Below are positions 48,201 to 58,712 of a DNA stretch of 64,000 nucleotides, in pieces. Position numbers and translations under genes: made by a program. Below the pieces are notes generated by a model, which worked only from the letters and a program-made list of their open reading frames with translations, did no database searches and was not told the origin of the DNA. Numbering within the stretch: the stretch's first letter is position 1; each line of letters starts with the position of its first letter. The DNA comes from Hanleya hanleyi (Eukaryota > Mollusca > Polyplacophora > Lepidopleurida > Hanleyidae), in assembly GCA_036873755.1 (NCBI GenBank), contig JAVTVY010020603.1, forward strand, positions 1 through 64,000. Reading direction: 5' to 3'.

Positions 48201-49273
48201 ACCACGTGTGCAAGTGCTCAAAGGACACTTCGCTCAGGCGGGATTTTCAACGGAAGTTGGGCGCCGAATGGCACAATCAATTCGACCGTCCTCTTCCGCT
48301 GTATACCAATCAAAGTGGGCAGTCTTCGATATTTGGTGTGGAGAGAGGGATATCAATCCATCCAGAGCCACTATTCTTCAAGTAGCAGAGTTCTTATTAC
48401 ACCTATTCCAGGATAGGGGTCTGGTACCCGCTAAGGTCAAAGGTTATAGGGCAGCCATTGCTCAACCTATTCTTCTGTGTACTGGGATTAATCCTTCGAC
48501 TGATCCAAATTTATCTGCACTAATCAAGTCATACAAGATTACTGGTCAGTCAGTTGCTCCGAAGTTGCCGAAGTGGGACTTCGGCAATTAGGGGCGGCAC
48601 CATTCGAGCCAATAGAGTCTATTGATCTCAAAATGTTATCTTACAAAACTTCGTTTTTGTTGGCTCTTGCCTCGGCAGCTCATGTGTCGGAACTGCATGC
48701 GCTCGATAGAAGGAACGTCAGACACTCTAGGGACTGGAGCAATGTAGTTCTCACAACAGTTCCTGAGTTTGTGGCTAAGAATCGTGCTGTCTACGATACT
48801 ATATCTCGAGAGTTCACTATTCCAGCCTTATCTGATTTCCTTTCGTCCGGTCTTGAATCAGACATGTGTCCAGTTTGTGCACTTGCGTGTTACCTGAATC
48901 GTACAGACGAGATCAGAGCGGGTAAGAGACATTTGTTTATCCCTTTTGATCCCAAAGCCAAACAAGAAATAAGCAAAATTACTATCTCAAGTGGCTCAAA
49001 AATACGATCCGACTAGCGTACTCCACGGCTACGGATAGACAAGCCGCGCTTGTATACGTTTCGGGTCACGAGATTAGAGCACTAGCGGCATCATGGCCTC
49101 TATGGACTAATAGATCAGTGACTGACATTATGATGGCGTGCTACTGGAGGTCAAACACGACATTTGCCTCTTTCTACCTCCGGGACATGACGTTAGCATG
49201 TGACGACCTCTATTCCATCGGCCCACTTATAACAGCTCAGCGGGTTTCTGTGGGACAGAGGCCAGCAAGATAG
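48200..49273 (+). pseudogene. DIRS tyrosine recombinase, broken, with catalytic Arg replaced
   Basis: N-terminal core-binding part about 48200-48580 (SAVYQSKWAVFDIWCGER); the catalytic domain continues in a second frame (about 48580-48985) and a third (48986 to the TAG at 49271). HEIR (His codon at 49067) and the nucleophile Tyr in FASFYLRD (49175-49177) are present. The first catalytic Arg is expected just before VSEL, but CAT (His, 48681-48683) is found. The enzyme would insert the circular DNA intermediate. Confidence 0.82.
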
Positions 49274-49829
49274 CAAGATAAAGATCGGACGTACAGTTTT
49301 TACCCTGCTTGCTGGTGAGTGCATTTTCCTCTCGTTCCCTTTCGGAAAGGGGGGGGGGGGTTCAGAGTAGCGGCAGGGGTTCCCTATATTACAACACATA
49401 TAAGGGAAGTGGGAAGAGGTGCCGACATACTGACTGCGTCACATGACTTCACAGAATAGTCTTCTGGTTAACCTATTCTAAAGCACATACCAAGAATCTA
49501 ACGATTCGTGATATGTGTTGTATCTCAGGTACGCTTTTATTGTACCTGTTCATGTGGCAACTTGGCCACACGGCCCCTAGCACCGGCATAAGCGGTATTA
49601 GATACAAATCTAGAGAGCTATGATGGAAATGCTCTGACAACTCGTATACTGGTAATTGGTGAGCTGTTTCGCTGTGACAGGCATATATAGGTTACTGCTG
49701 TTGTGTGATCTCATGGATCCTCATTGAGGTAGAAGATCTTTGATTTCTACTCTGCACTAGTCATCCTACTCGCAACTTTTATCACTTTCCACGGATTGTA
49801 TCAGTTTGCCCGCCATCCTTTCTGTGGCA
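49274..49829 (+). other. DIRS 3' non-coding region
   Basis: Follows the recombinase stop. Contains a G10 run near 49351 and an imperfect hairpin CACATACCAAGAATCTAACG/ATTCGTGATATGTG near 49485-49518. No ORF supported. Confidence 0.5.
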
Positions 49830-49920
49830 TTCTATGCAAAGAATGGAAGTGAGGTAAGTTTTCAGCGCAAATAACAAAAAAAATTCTGTTATTAAGCTAA
49901 AACTTACCTCACTTCCAGTG
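49830..49920 (+). repeat. DIRS internal complementary region
   Basis: The first half (TGCAAAGAATGGAAGTGAGG ... AGCGCAAATAAC) is the reverse complement of the extreme left end at 36396; the second half (TTCTGTTATTAAGCTAAAAC, TTACCTCACTTCCA) is the reverse complement of the extreme right end at 50060-50094. Joining complements of both ends is the diagnostic DIRS feature thought to template completion of the circular DNA. Confidence 0.88.
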
Positions 49921-49964
49921 ATGCCCACCCACCTCCCCTCTGATACATCCTGACCATGTATCGC

Positions 49965-50094
49965 AGTGGAAACAAGAAGGAGGAATTATGGATAGGGAAG
50001 AGAACTGTGTTATTCAAAATTCTTACTAGATGATTTCATGTGGAACAAGAAATGCAAATAGTGGAAGTGAGGTAAGTTTTAGCTTAATAACAGA
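49965..50094 (-). repeat. DIRS right inverted terminal repeat
   Basis: Inverted match to 36395-36560 (AACAAGAAGGAGGAATTATG, GTGTTATTCAAAATTCTTAC, GGAACAAGAAATGCAAA, GGAAGTGAGGTAAGTTTT). Confidence 0.85.
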
Positions 50095-50506
50095 AAATTT
50101 ACCTGTGAATTTTTTTTCTTTCTCATTAATATGACTTTTCTTCAATTTGAATGGAGAATGGATATGTTACTTTTTCTCTGTGTTTGAAAAACAGAGTTGA
50201 AAAGTGAACTTCCTCTGATTTAATTATTAGGGGAATAACCATACATATAATTCAACAAAATTATTTATTACGAATAAAAAATACATGTTCTCAATTCTCA
50301 CAACTGAGCGAGAGAGAGAGAGGGAGAATTAAGGTTTAACGTCGCGTTCAGTCTTACAACTGAGAACCCTGATTAGAGAATGCATGTGTGAATCCCTTTA
50401 TGCCTATTTGTTGTGCACGCAGTCACTTCAGGGATGTGATGGAATGTTTTTTAGATTTTTTTTAATGGGAGCCTAATCTGATTTCTGTCTGCTGATCTGT
50501 TTGTAG
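50095..50506. other. Intron remainder with a reversed SINE tail
   Basis: 50310-50365 carries the SINE tail on the minus strand (GAGAATTAAGGTTTAACGTC). The rest up to the exon 6 acceptor is AT-rich. Confidence 0.6.
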
Positions 50507-51369
50507 GATGCTTTTACGTTTGGCTGGTCTGGCTGGAATGATGAACTGTCAAAGATTTATCGTTATGTGGCGGAGCTTTTCAAGCTGGAACCCGATCGAG
50601 ATGGACAGCTTACCGAACCTCGGGAACCAGTACACATTATAGAGGTCAACGCCACAGACCCACATCGGGTCGCATTCACGCCTGATGAACCTGGCATGTA
50701 CTCCATCATGCTTGAGGCGACGGACAAAGCCAACAACTCCAGATATAGCCGACGATTTGTCCTCTACGATCCGGACAGCAAGGTGGAAATCAACCCATCC
50801 AACGATTCTAAGCTTTACATCAGTAGTGCCGGTGAAGAAGGTGGCTTTGAGTGGCAGGGGGGCTTGAATGGCCCGATAGACGTGACATGGAAGAACCACT
50901 TCCAGAACAAATTCCATGAGGACAATGCCATGTTAAACGTGATTTTGCCATATCCCAAATATAGGAAAATAGGAAAGAACGTTTCTGAAGTGTTGGATGA
51001 CCACGAAGGTGCCAGGACAGTTAATGCCATCAATAATACCCATGGGATCGTTCGCTGTGAATATTACGCGAAGGTCGATAGCCAGAAAGGGACAAATTGT
51101 CCTGAAAAACCAGGGATCGTGGATAACCAGTGGATTGAAATTCCTGAAAGTGATGTTCTCGAAGAAACGTTCAACTTTAATATGGTTAGAAATAACGGTG
51201 ACTCTGTATGTGTCTGGGTGAAGGCTTACGACGCGCTGGACAACAATGCTGTGGATATGACCATTGTTCACATCGATGACACTAAACCCACTTTGCAAAA
51301 GCCAACCTTAGTTAAAAGGATAAATAGCACCGATGATGCCCCGTCACCCGGATGTCAGTACTGTAGCAG
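50507..51369 (+). CDS. Exon 6: large extracellular exon with beta-sandwich-like segments
   Basis: Acceptor CTGTTTGTAG ends at 50506; the donor GTTAGT starts at 51370. Length 863 bp, entry phase 0, exit phase 2, about 287 residues. Segment 1 ends FTPDEPGMYSIMLEATDK then ANNSRYSRRFVLYD, the pattern of an Ig/HYR-type extracellular fold. Segment 2 has WKNHFQNKF and a Cys pair. Segment 3 ends VCVWVKAYDALDNNAVD then VHIDDTKPTL, again beta-sandwich-like. N-glycosylation sites: NNS, NDS, NVS, NNT, NST. The exon closes with CQYCSR, the Arg split by the intron. It is the best-supported coding exon here; the family name is unknown to me. Confidence 0.93.
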
Positions 51370-52019
51370 GTTAGTTAATGTTGTTATCTACAGAGCCAAA
51401 ACCAATTTACTGCATGTACGCCTGTCACAACCTACATTATCAGCCAGGATCAACTTTCAGAAGCTATAAAATTATAACCTCTACATTAGTGATCCTATCA
51501 AAATCTTCACTGCCCTCATGAAAATAGTGCACGCGCCTCATCTGTGCCCCACTTGCATCTGTCTATCTACTCGCATCCACCCTGGTGTGTCCTAATTGTG
51601 CCCTTCAGGTATGTGCCGTAGAAGCTGGCGACAGGTCTTTCATGTTCAATCTAGCTCATTATAGAACCATCGTACATTGTGAATCCAGATATAAAGGGCA
51701 GGCAGGCTGTCATGCAGATTCAGAAGAGTTTTTCAATGGTGAACAAGGTGAAGTCCCGATATCCTAGAATATTGCTGCTTTCACACCCTAGTGATTCCAT
51801 GCACACTCGAAGCCTGGGTCACTTTGGGTAGTACATGATACAGTTACGCTGTGCTTAAAAGGAGAACTCACCTGAACGTATTTTTGTCTCTTTATATGCT
51901 CGTTTATAATTTCTTTGTGACTTCACATGTCATGAGAGCATTTCAATGTCATGCTGACCAACAGCACGGCACCACCATTAAGACCAGCATTCACAAGAGC
52001 TATCCCCTGTACAAACAGC
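51370..52019. other. Intron sequence, one unassigned short frame
   Basis: A 60-codon frame at 51585-51767 lies behind a possible acceptor (CCCTTCAG at 51608), but its phase does not fit exon 6. No other feature. Confidence 0.4.
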
Positions 52020-52245
52020 CTCATTTGCTTGTTGTCTAAGGGGCTAGCTCTCATGTGGTTTCAGTGCACACAGTGAGCAAAAGGTTCAATGAGTTGATTT
52101 CCGTTCCCGCAGAACATCTTCAAGATCATGTGATCTTTCCTGTGACCGAGCCCTCGTAAAATGACCATTTGAACAGTCATATATACTAATCACGTAAAGA
52201 TAAGATGCGTTTCATTGGCTAGTCGAATAAAATGGCTGAGCTGTT
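52020..52245 (+). repeat. Dispersed repeat, copy 2
   Basis: See 14070-14297; same order of blocks with scattered differences. Confidence 0.8.
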
Positions 52246-53690
52246 AGTATGTTCACCACACACAGTGATGATTTCGCCTCACGAGGCAAAAAAACTGCTT
52301 GCACACAAGAGTTATCCCAAACCGACAGGCACTTGAGGTCATTGGCTCCGTGGATAGCTCTCTTGTGCGCCAGGCTTTAGATACATCAGAATTGAGGTGA
52401 CGGGTGGGTTGAGTGGAAGTCACGTTCACGTTGTGGAGAAGATTTGTGACTTTTCCAATGACGTCATCTCTGCTATGTCGCATAAACAAGAACAACATCA
52501 CAGCCCATTTGTTCAAATTTAGCGTATATAAATAAATATAATTCATCCCAAATTACCCCATCAAATGGATTACATGTACATGCATTTTCACGGAACACCG
52601 AGTCATAGAACATATAGTTCAAATTCCTGAAGAAAAATAACATCAAGAAGACTTTTCCTTTAAGTTAATGATATATACAGTCAGTGAGTTTGATTCTCAC
52701 CCGAGCCAGTATTTTCCGGCAGGGTGTTTCACAATGTAAGAATATAATTATATTATAATTTATCCCTGAAGATGAACACAATTATTAATCGAAACATTGT
52801 ATCTTCAAATAGATCCAAAATTCATTCATTATCATGGCAATAAGCTGCACACAAATGTCATTTTTGTGGAATGGATTGAGCTGTTCCTGACAGCAGGTAG
52901 AGAAGTGGGACAGTATCCCCTGAGAGAAGGGAAACATATGAAATATAAATTTTTATATCACCGCACTATTAACATTGAGTGTATGAACACATTCCAAGTA
53001 CTGTAGTAGATTGTGAATGCATGGTATTTAATTTTAACAATGGACAGCTTGTTGTTGAAGTTGTATTGGACAAAGCTGCAAATGACACTCCAATCCTTAA
53101 CACAGCGTCATCAGAACTTTCTTGCAGCCTCCTTTTCATGTAGGATCGGCTGTGGCAAATATGGCAGTGCCCAGATGCTTGGGAATATGACACAGAAATG
53201 AATAAAATAATACTTTTCCATCTTAATTGGCAAGACATATTTGATATACATTATTTTTAAGTGAAAACCTTTACAATAGAGATGTATTCGAATTGAGTGA
53301 ACCAAATTACAACCTTCATGCCTTCAAGTGGATGTGGAATAGTCCTAAAACTTCCATACATGTAAACAGGAGATTATATCCTAGATATCATATGTGTATC
53401 AAGTATTGACTTATATCCTTGTATCTCAGGTTTTTCCCTGAATTAATATGTATATTTATCTTGAAAAGCCAAGACATCAAGTTGGATTGAGAAGGTAATA
53501 CTTACATGTATGGCCACACTTGTTTTTTGAAGAGCTGCACTTGTTTTTGTTTAATACTGTGCAAATTAACATTGTATAATCTTATAAGGTTATAACGTAC
53601 TCTACTGATGGAAGGTTGTTGATGTAACATTTATGGTCAAATCCAATTCTGAGGGTAACCATGCAATGTTTGCATTTTTGTAGTATTTTA
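52246..53690. other. Intron sequence with no gene seen
   Basis: AT-rich, no exon of suitable phase, no repeat family recognised. Confidence 0.45.
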
Positions 53691-54733
53691 TTATGCCCCC
53701 CCTCTAACTAGAGGGGGGGCATATAGCGATCGCTTTGTCCGTCCGTCCGTCCGTCTGTCCATCCGTCTGTCCGTCCGAATTTCTTGTCCGCGCAATATCT
53801 CGGTTAATATTTGATGGACAGGATTGAAACTTGCATGGAATGTGCCCAGTGCCTCGTAGTTGTGCAGCGTAGAGTTTTTTCCGAGTTCCGGTATAATTTT
53901 CAAGAGTTATGGCCCTTTTTCTGAAATCTCTGTGAATTGGACTTGTCTGGGCTGGATCTTGGTTAATATTGTATGGACAAGTATGAAATTTGCACGATAT
54001 GCGGTCAGTGCCTCACAGTGGTGCAGCGTGAAGTTTTTCCACGTTTCGCGTATATTTTCAAGAGTTATGACCCTTTTTTCTTCAAATCTTTGTGAATTGG
54101 GACTTGTAGGGCTGGATCTCGGTTAATATTGTATGGACAAGTATGAGATTTGCATGATATGTGGTCAGTGACCCGTAGGTGTGCAGCATGAATTTTCTCT
54201 GCTTGCGGTTATGTTTTCAAGAGTTATGGCCCTTTGTTTATCAAATCTAAGTGAATGGGATATATTTATTTTTCCAGGCTGGATCTCGGTCCATAACCGA
54301 TTTGAACCAGGAAAATGGGTGTATTATATGTTATTCTACATTCCAAAGCAGACAACATAGTTCCTGAAGTATGAAATTGCCCCAAAAAGAGTGAATTGGG
54401 TGCAAAATTCAAAGTTCACTGATCGCTTCGTAATTTCACCACATTATACTCCCAAGGAATGTAGGTCTCGTAACCAGGTCACATTTTCGGATTTGGCGAA
54501 GCCCTGGCGACCATCTTGCATCGAAACATCGTATTATCACTTGTTGGTTGATACGTGGAATATGTATTATGTGAGGCATGGCAAAAAAAGTGACTGAAAC
54601 AGAATTTTTATAATTATCCAAATTAGGCCACCAACCAATAAAGAACAGAACAATGGCGGGGCAGTGTCGGATTAAAGCAGAAGGGGGGCATACAATTGAG
54701 CAATCTCTGATTGCTTCCTTCCTGTGTTTAAAC
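53691..54733 (+). mobile_element. Pearl-like element, family C, copy B (three cores)
   Basis: Complete left hairpin TTATGCCCCCCCTCTAACTA plus GAGGGGGGGCATA, GTCC microsatellite at 53738-53778, cores marked at 53904, 54061 and 54221 (about 160 bp), and right end AAGGGGGGCATACAATTGAG at 54683. The left TTATGCCCCCCCT and right AGGGGGGCATACAA are inverted to each other, so it has short terminal inverted repeats. It ends about 18 bp before the exon 7 acceptor. Confidence 0.82.
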
Positions 54734-54748
54734 CTCTTATTATTTCAG

Positions 54749-54875
54749 GGTTAGCGTTGTTACTGAAGACGCTCAGAGTGGTGTGTTTGTGATAAAATAT
54801 CGACTGAGAAACCGTGTGGATGGTCGGGAGCTGGGGAACGGGGTGGTGGACAATCGGGTACCAGAGGCCAATAAT
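54749..54875 (+). CDS. Exon 7: extracellular segment
   Basis: Acceptor TTATTATTTCAG ends at 54748; the donor GTGAGT starts at 54876. Length 127 bp; one base completes Arg from exon 6, then 42 codons, exit phase 0. The product VSVVTEDAQSGVFVIKYRL then RNRVDGRELGN continues the beta-sandwich begun at the end of exon 6 (strand pattern, conserved SGV, YRLRN). The short acceptor region is squeezed between the end of a pearl-like element and the exon. Confidence 0.85.
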
Positions 54876-56072
54876 GTGAGTACAATTCTCTCTGTTTTGA
54901 ACCAGAGAAATTTGCATAGTTCTGATATATGTGATCGCAATATGGCGTTAACATAGGAAAAATTTCTTGTGCTATGTTAGTGAACCAAAAAGAAAGTAGC
55001 GAGAAAAGAAAAACATGGCCAATGGATGAATGAAATCGACTTTTTTCTGTGTTTTTCGCTTTGTCAAAAAAAACAATTTGACACCTTGAACCAAAACTGG
55101 GTCATATGTTGTTGATGTTAATAAATTAAATGTATAAAAAGAAAAAGCCAAAACACAAACAAAAGCTTCATTTCAAAGGTCCACTGATGGGGTTATACAT
55201 CATCTCTTACCTGTAAACATTTACAGAATAAAACTGGTGGGTAATTTGACACTCAAATTTTTTTGAAAATTTAAAAACTTAAATTTTGACTTCACGAACC
55301 ATTAAACAGCTAGAGTAGTCTCTCCTGCGTATAACACTACTATCCAGGCGAGCCAAAACCATTACCAATCAGTAACTGGTTGGTTACTGGTTGGTGAAGT
55401 ACTGATTGGTATTAGTGGAAATGTCATCTTCCAGCACCGTTCATTTTCCAACTGATCAGTACCAACCGGGTGTGAAACTGAACCTCACCCGAGTTGTACA
55501 GAACTGAACAGTATACTGAACGGTGGAAGTTTGCCTCTGTATACTCCTTTGGTGACTTGAATCAGTTTGATCGTATTCGGCAAAACATGTGTTTGGCAGG
55601 AATCAGGTGAGATGAGCTTATATACACACTGTATTTAAAGGTGCAATGCAAGGTTTCATATTTTCCTTTTTATATGGTTCTTGAGTTCTAATGATGGAAC
55701 TTCAAGCCATCTACTTTGTTAGGTTTGACTTGAAGTAGTTTGTCTACTAGTAGTTTTAGAAAAGCACTCCAAACTTGGTATCTCAAGCCTGACCGATTTT
55801 AGAAATGAAAACTGCATCACTTACCTTCTCCTGTTTGACGCTTGTTTGTGATGTCACATCCAACCACCTTGCTGGACGTCAATACTTCCACCATTCAGTC
55901 TTCATGAGGCTGGTCTGACGGGATGTCACATTCAAGGAAAGATAAGCGATGATAGTTTGCAAGTCAGAATTCAGCTCACTGGGCTTGGATATTGCCAATT
56001 TTAATAGCTTCTAAAGACAAAATAATTCCAAAGTAACCAAGTGAAGTAGAGTCACTGATATTTTTATCATTA
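54876..56072. other. Intron sequence with no gene seen
   Basis: An imperfect inverted pair, ACCAATCAGTA at 55359 and TACTGATTGGT at 55401, flanks GGTTGGT repeats. Nothing else. Confidence 0.45.
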
Positions 56073-57425
56073 GCCCACCATCACCAGATGGTGGGCTGTT
56101 CAAATCACTTTTCGTCCATGGTCCGTGGTCCGTCCGTCTGTCGTCAGTCCGTCCGTAAACAATGCTTGATATCGCGATTTCTCAGGAACTACTGCATGGA
56201 TCTTTCTCAAATTTGGTACACAGGTCACCCTTGGGGTCTAGTTGTGCAAGATACCTGTTCTGGTCCGATTCGAAAATCCAATATGGCCACCAAGCAGCCA
56301 TCTTGGATTTCCCCATGAAACTTTGTTATCGCGATTTCTCAGGAACTACTGCATGGATCTTTTTCAAATTTTGTACACTGGTTCCCCTTGGGGTCTAGTT
56401 GTGCAAGATACCTTTTCTGGTCCCATTCGAAAATCCAATATGGCCACCAGGCAGCCATCTTGGATTCCCCCCTGAAACTTCAATTTGTTATCATGATTTG
56501 TCGGGAAGTACTGCATGGATCTTTCTCAAATTTGGAACACAGGTTCCCCTTGGGGTCCAGTTGTGCAAGATACCTTTCTGGTCCGATTCGAAAATCCAAT
56601 ATGGCCACCAGGCAGCCATCTTGGATTCCCCATGAAACTTTATTGTGATTTCTCAGGAACTACTGCATGGATCTTTTTCAAATTTTGTCCACAGGTTCCC
56701 CTTGGGGTCTAGTTGTGCAAGATACCTTTTCTGGTCCGATTCGAAAATCCAATATGGTCACCAGGCAGCCGTCTTGGATTCCCCCCTGAAACTTTGTTAT
56801 CGTGATTTCTCGGGAAGTACTGGATGGATCTTTCTCAAATTTGGTACACAGGTTCCCTTTGTGTTCCAGTTGCGCAAGATACCTTTTTCGGTCCGATTCG
56901 AAAATCCAATATGGCCAACCGGCAGCCATCTTGGATTTCCCCATAAAACATTGCTATGATTTCTCGGGAAGTACTGCATGGATCTTTCTCAAATTTGGTA
57001 CACGCGTTCCCCTTGGGGTCTAGTTGTGCAGATATACCTTTTCTGGTCCGATTGATGGCCACCAGGCGGTCATCTTGGATTTCCCCATGAAACTTTGTTA
57101 TCGTGATTTCTCAGGAAGTACTACATGGATCTTTCTCAAATTTGGTACACAGGTTCCCCTTGTGTTCCAGGTGTGCACAATACCTTTTTCGGTCCGATTC
57201 GAAAATCCATGTTCCCCTTGGGGTCTAGTTGTGCAGATACCTTTTCTGGTCCGATTGATGGCCACCAGGCGGTCATCTTAGATTTCCACATGAGAATTTG
57301 TTATAGTGATTTCTCAGGAACTGCTTCATGGATCTTTCTGAAATTTGGTACACAGGTCCCACATGGGGCCTAGTTGTACAAGATACCTTTTTTGGTCCGA
57401 TTTGAAAATCCAAGTTACGCTTCAA
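56073..57425 (+). mobile_element. Pearl-like element, family D (about eight cores)
   Basis: Hairpin AGCCCACCATCACCAGATGG plus TGGGCT, then a CGTCC microsatellite (56114-56155), then about eight ~155-bp cores marked by ATTTCTCAGGAACTACTGCA at 56175, 56333, about 56499, 56646, 56805, 56958, 57107 and 57312. Cores also share CAAATTTGGTACACAGGTTC and GGTCCGATTCGAAAATCC. Some cores are shortened. Open frames through it are period artefacts. Confidence 0.75.
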
Positions 57426-57448
57426 ATAAATACGATATTCATGAGTTG

Positions 57449-57551
57449 CAATCTGATTAAAACACAGACTTAATAAACCGCTCCTCTATCGGAAATCAGC
57501 GACATGTCCGATAGAGGAGCGGTTTATTAAGTCTGCGTTTTAATCAGATTG
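57449..57551. mobile_element. 103-bp MITE with 9-bp target duplication
   Basis: Arms 57449-57493 and 57507-57551 (45 bp each) are inverted copies with one mismatch, around a 13-bp loop; ends are CAATCTGATTAAAAC. CATGAGTTG flanks it exactly on both sides (57440-57448 and 57552-57560). A 9-bp duplication fits Mutator-like elements, less often Merlin-like ones. The near-perfect arms and exact duplication suggest a recent insertion. Confidence 0.9.
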
Positions 57552-57715
57552 CATGAGTTGTGACGTTGCACCACAAGAGTTGGTGGATCAAACAGTGGGG
57601 TATATTCTATATATTTACTATAGAGAATATCCATACCTTCACCTTCTATATCGAGGAGTTTAAATGATTCTGAATTAAAATGTATTTCTTCAAATTTTAA
57701 ATCAGTTTACTTTAG

Positions 57716-57979
57716 CTCATGCCGTTGCAAGTGAACTGCCCCACCGTTTCGTCTGCTGACAGGCCGGCTACATTAAGGAACGTCACTCTTGTGTCACAAC
57801 CCGACAACTGTATACGTCTGCGTGTTTCGATCCATGGGAGATCATCAGGATTTCACTTTCAAAGTTTCAACATTACGGACCGGATCCCTTCAGTAGTCTG
57901 CTATCTGACTATTTTCGAGGATGGTATTTTGAAAGAGATATCTCAAACTAGCCCAGTAAACAGAACAGAACAGAATTAG
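57716..57979 (+). other. Unassigned open frame behind a possible acceptor
   Basis: After TTTACTTTAG a frame of 87 codons runs to TAG, with three Cys and N-glycosylation motifs (NVT, NIT, NRT), as expected for an extracellular exon. A possible donor GTATTT at 57924 would give a phase 0 to 1 exon, which cannot sit between exons 7 and 8 (both phase 0) without shifting the frame. It could be an alternative terminal exon, or a fragment of another gene; more plus-strand open stretches follow at 58009-58420. Not recognised. Confidence 0.25.
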
Positions 57980-58430
57980 CATTCCTTCCTAATTTAAGAA
58001 TCTTAAGTATGTTTCACAGCTCATGCCAAAGTATCAAAGAGATTTGTCTTCGCTTCCAGTACCCAATGATGACATGTGCAAAGAAAAAATACTACAAAAC
58101 GAAGACGAAGGATTCTCCGGACATGCATTTTCAGACTAACTTTGCTCATTTCACTTGTACTATAACAACAGACATCAAGTGCAGTTTCTAGAAATCTTGA
58201 AACTCCTGAAACTCAGGAAGATAATATCTTGGTGTTTTCCAGTGTCTCTTTTTTCGATCTTTTTCGCCCAAATTCGAAATTCTGCAAACAAAATTACGAA
58301 CCAGTCTTTTGTTCTAAGTAACAATGGACAAAAAGATCCTCTTGTCATTAGCTTACAATTATCGGACAATGGTGGGCGCCAAAATCTTTCAGGATCTCTC
58401 GTTACTCCAACAATGTAAAATAGAAAAATG

Positions 58431-58712
58431 AGAATCTGAAAACCTTCGCCTTTCACCTTTAAAAGTTCAACGAGGGATTTTATATTGAATGACAGAAGTG
58501 TGCTAATCCCTAACTATTCTGGGATAATTGGAAAGCGTGCTTGAATACTTTTAAAGGGATAGTAAACCCTAGAAAAGAGTACATGTATGTTGTAAATGAA
58601 AGAACAGTTTCACTGTCCAGCAGTATTTTTAATTCATTTTTCCAATTTTTCCCAAAATGAGCAAAAAGCTGATAAACTTTGGATGGTGGCCCGTAAGTAC
58701 CATTCCTCATTA
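58431..58712. other. Intron sequence with no gene seen
   Basis: Nothing recognised. Confidence 0.4.

Larger units (their letters stand above)
36395..50120 (+). mobile_element. Degenerate DIRS-type (tyrosine recombinase) retrotransposon, split by an LTR element
   Basis: Net length about 6.1 kb once the nested LTR element is subtracted, normal for DIRS. Left and right inverted terminal repeats, a near-perfect internal complementary region (49830-49920) and the order Gag-like, RT, RNase H, DIRS-specific middle domain and tyrosine recombinase are all present. No integrase is seen and no target duplication is expected in this class. At least seven frameshifts and a premature stop make it a non-functional copy. 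It lies in the same orientation as the host gene in the intron between exons 5 and 6. Outer borders are approximate: left just after AAAGTGTC, right before TCTCATTAATATGAC. Confidence 0.88.

Noticed and set aside
44281..49273. The DIRS genes as pol of the LTR element
   Set aside because: They lie outside the 3' LTR and target duplication, have DIRS-type RT and a tyrosine recombinase, and are flanked by DIRS terminal repeats.
51585..51767. Extra exon after exon 6
   Set aside because: A possible acceptor exists, but with the phase of exon 6 the frame meets a stop after four codons.
56088..57373. Overlapping 70-100-codon frames with GSSCARYLFW-like repeats
   Set aside because: They are translations of the ~155-bp cores of the pearl-like element; no start or splice context.
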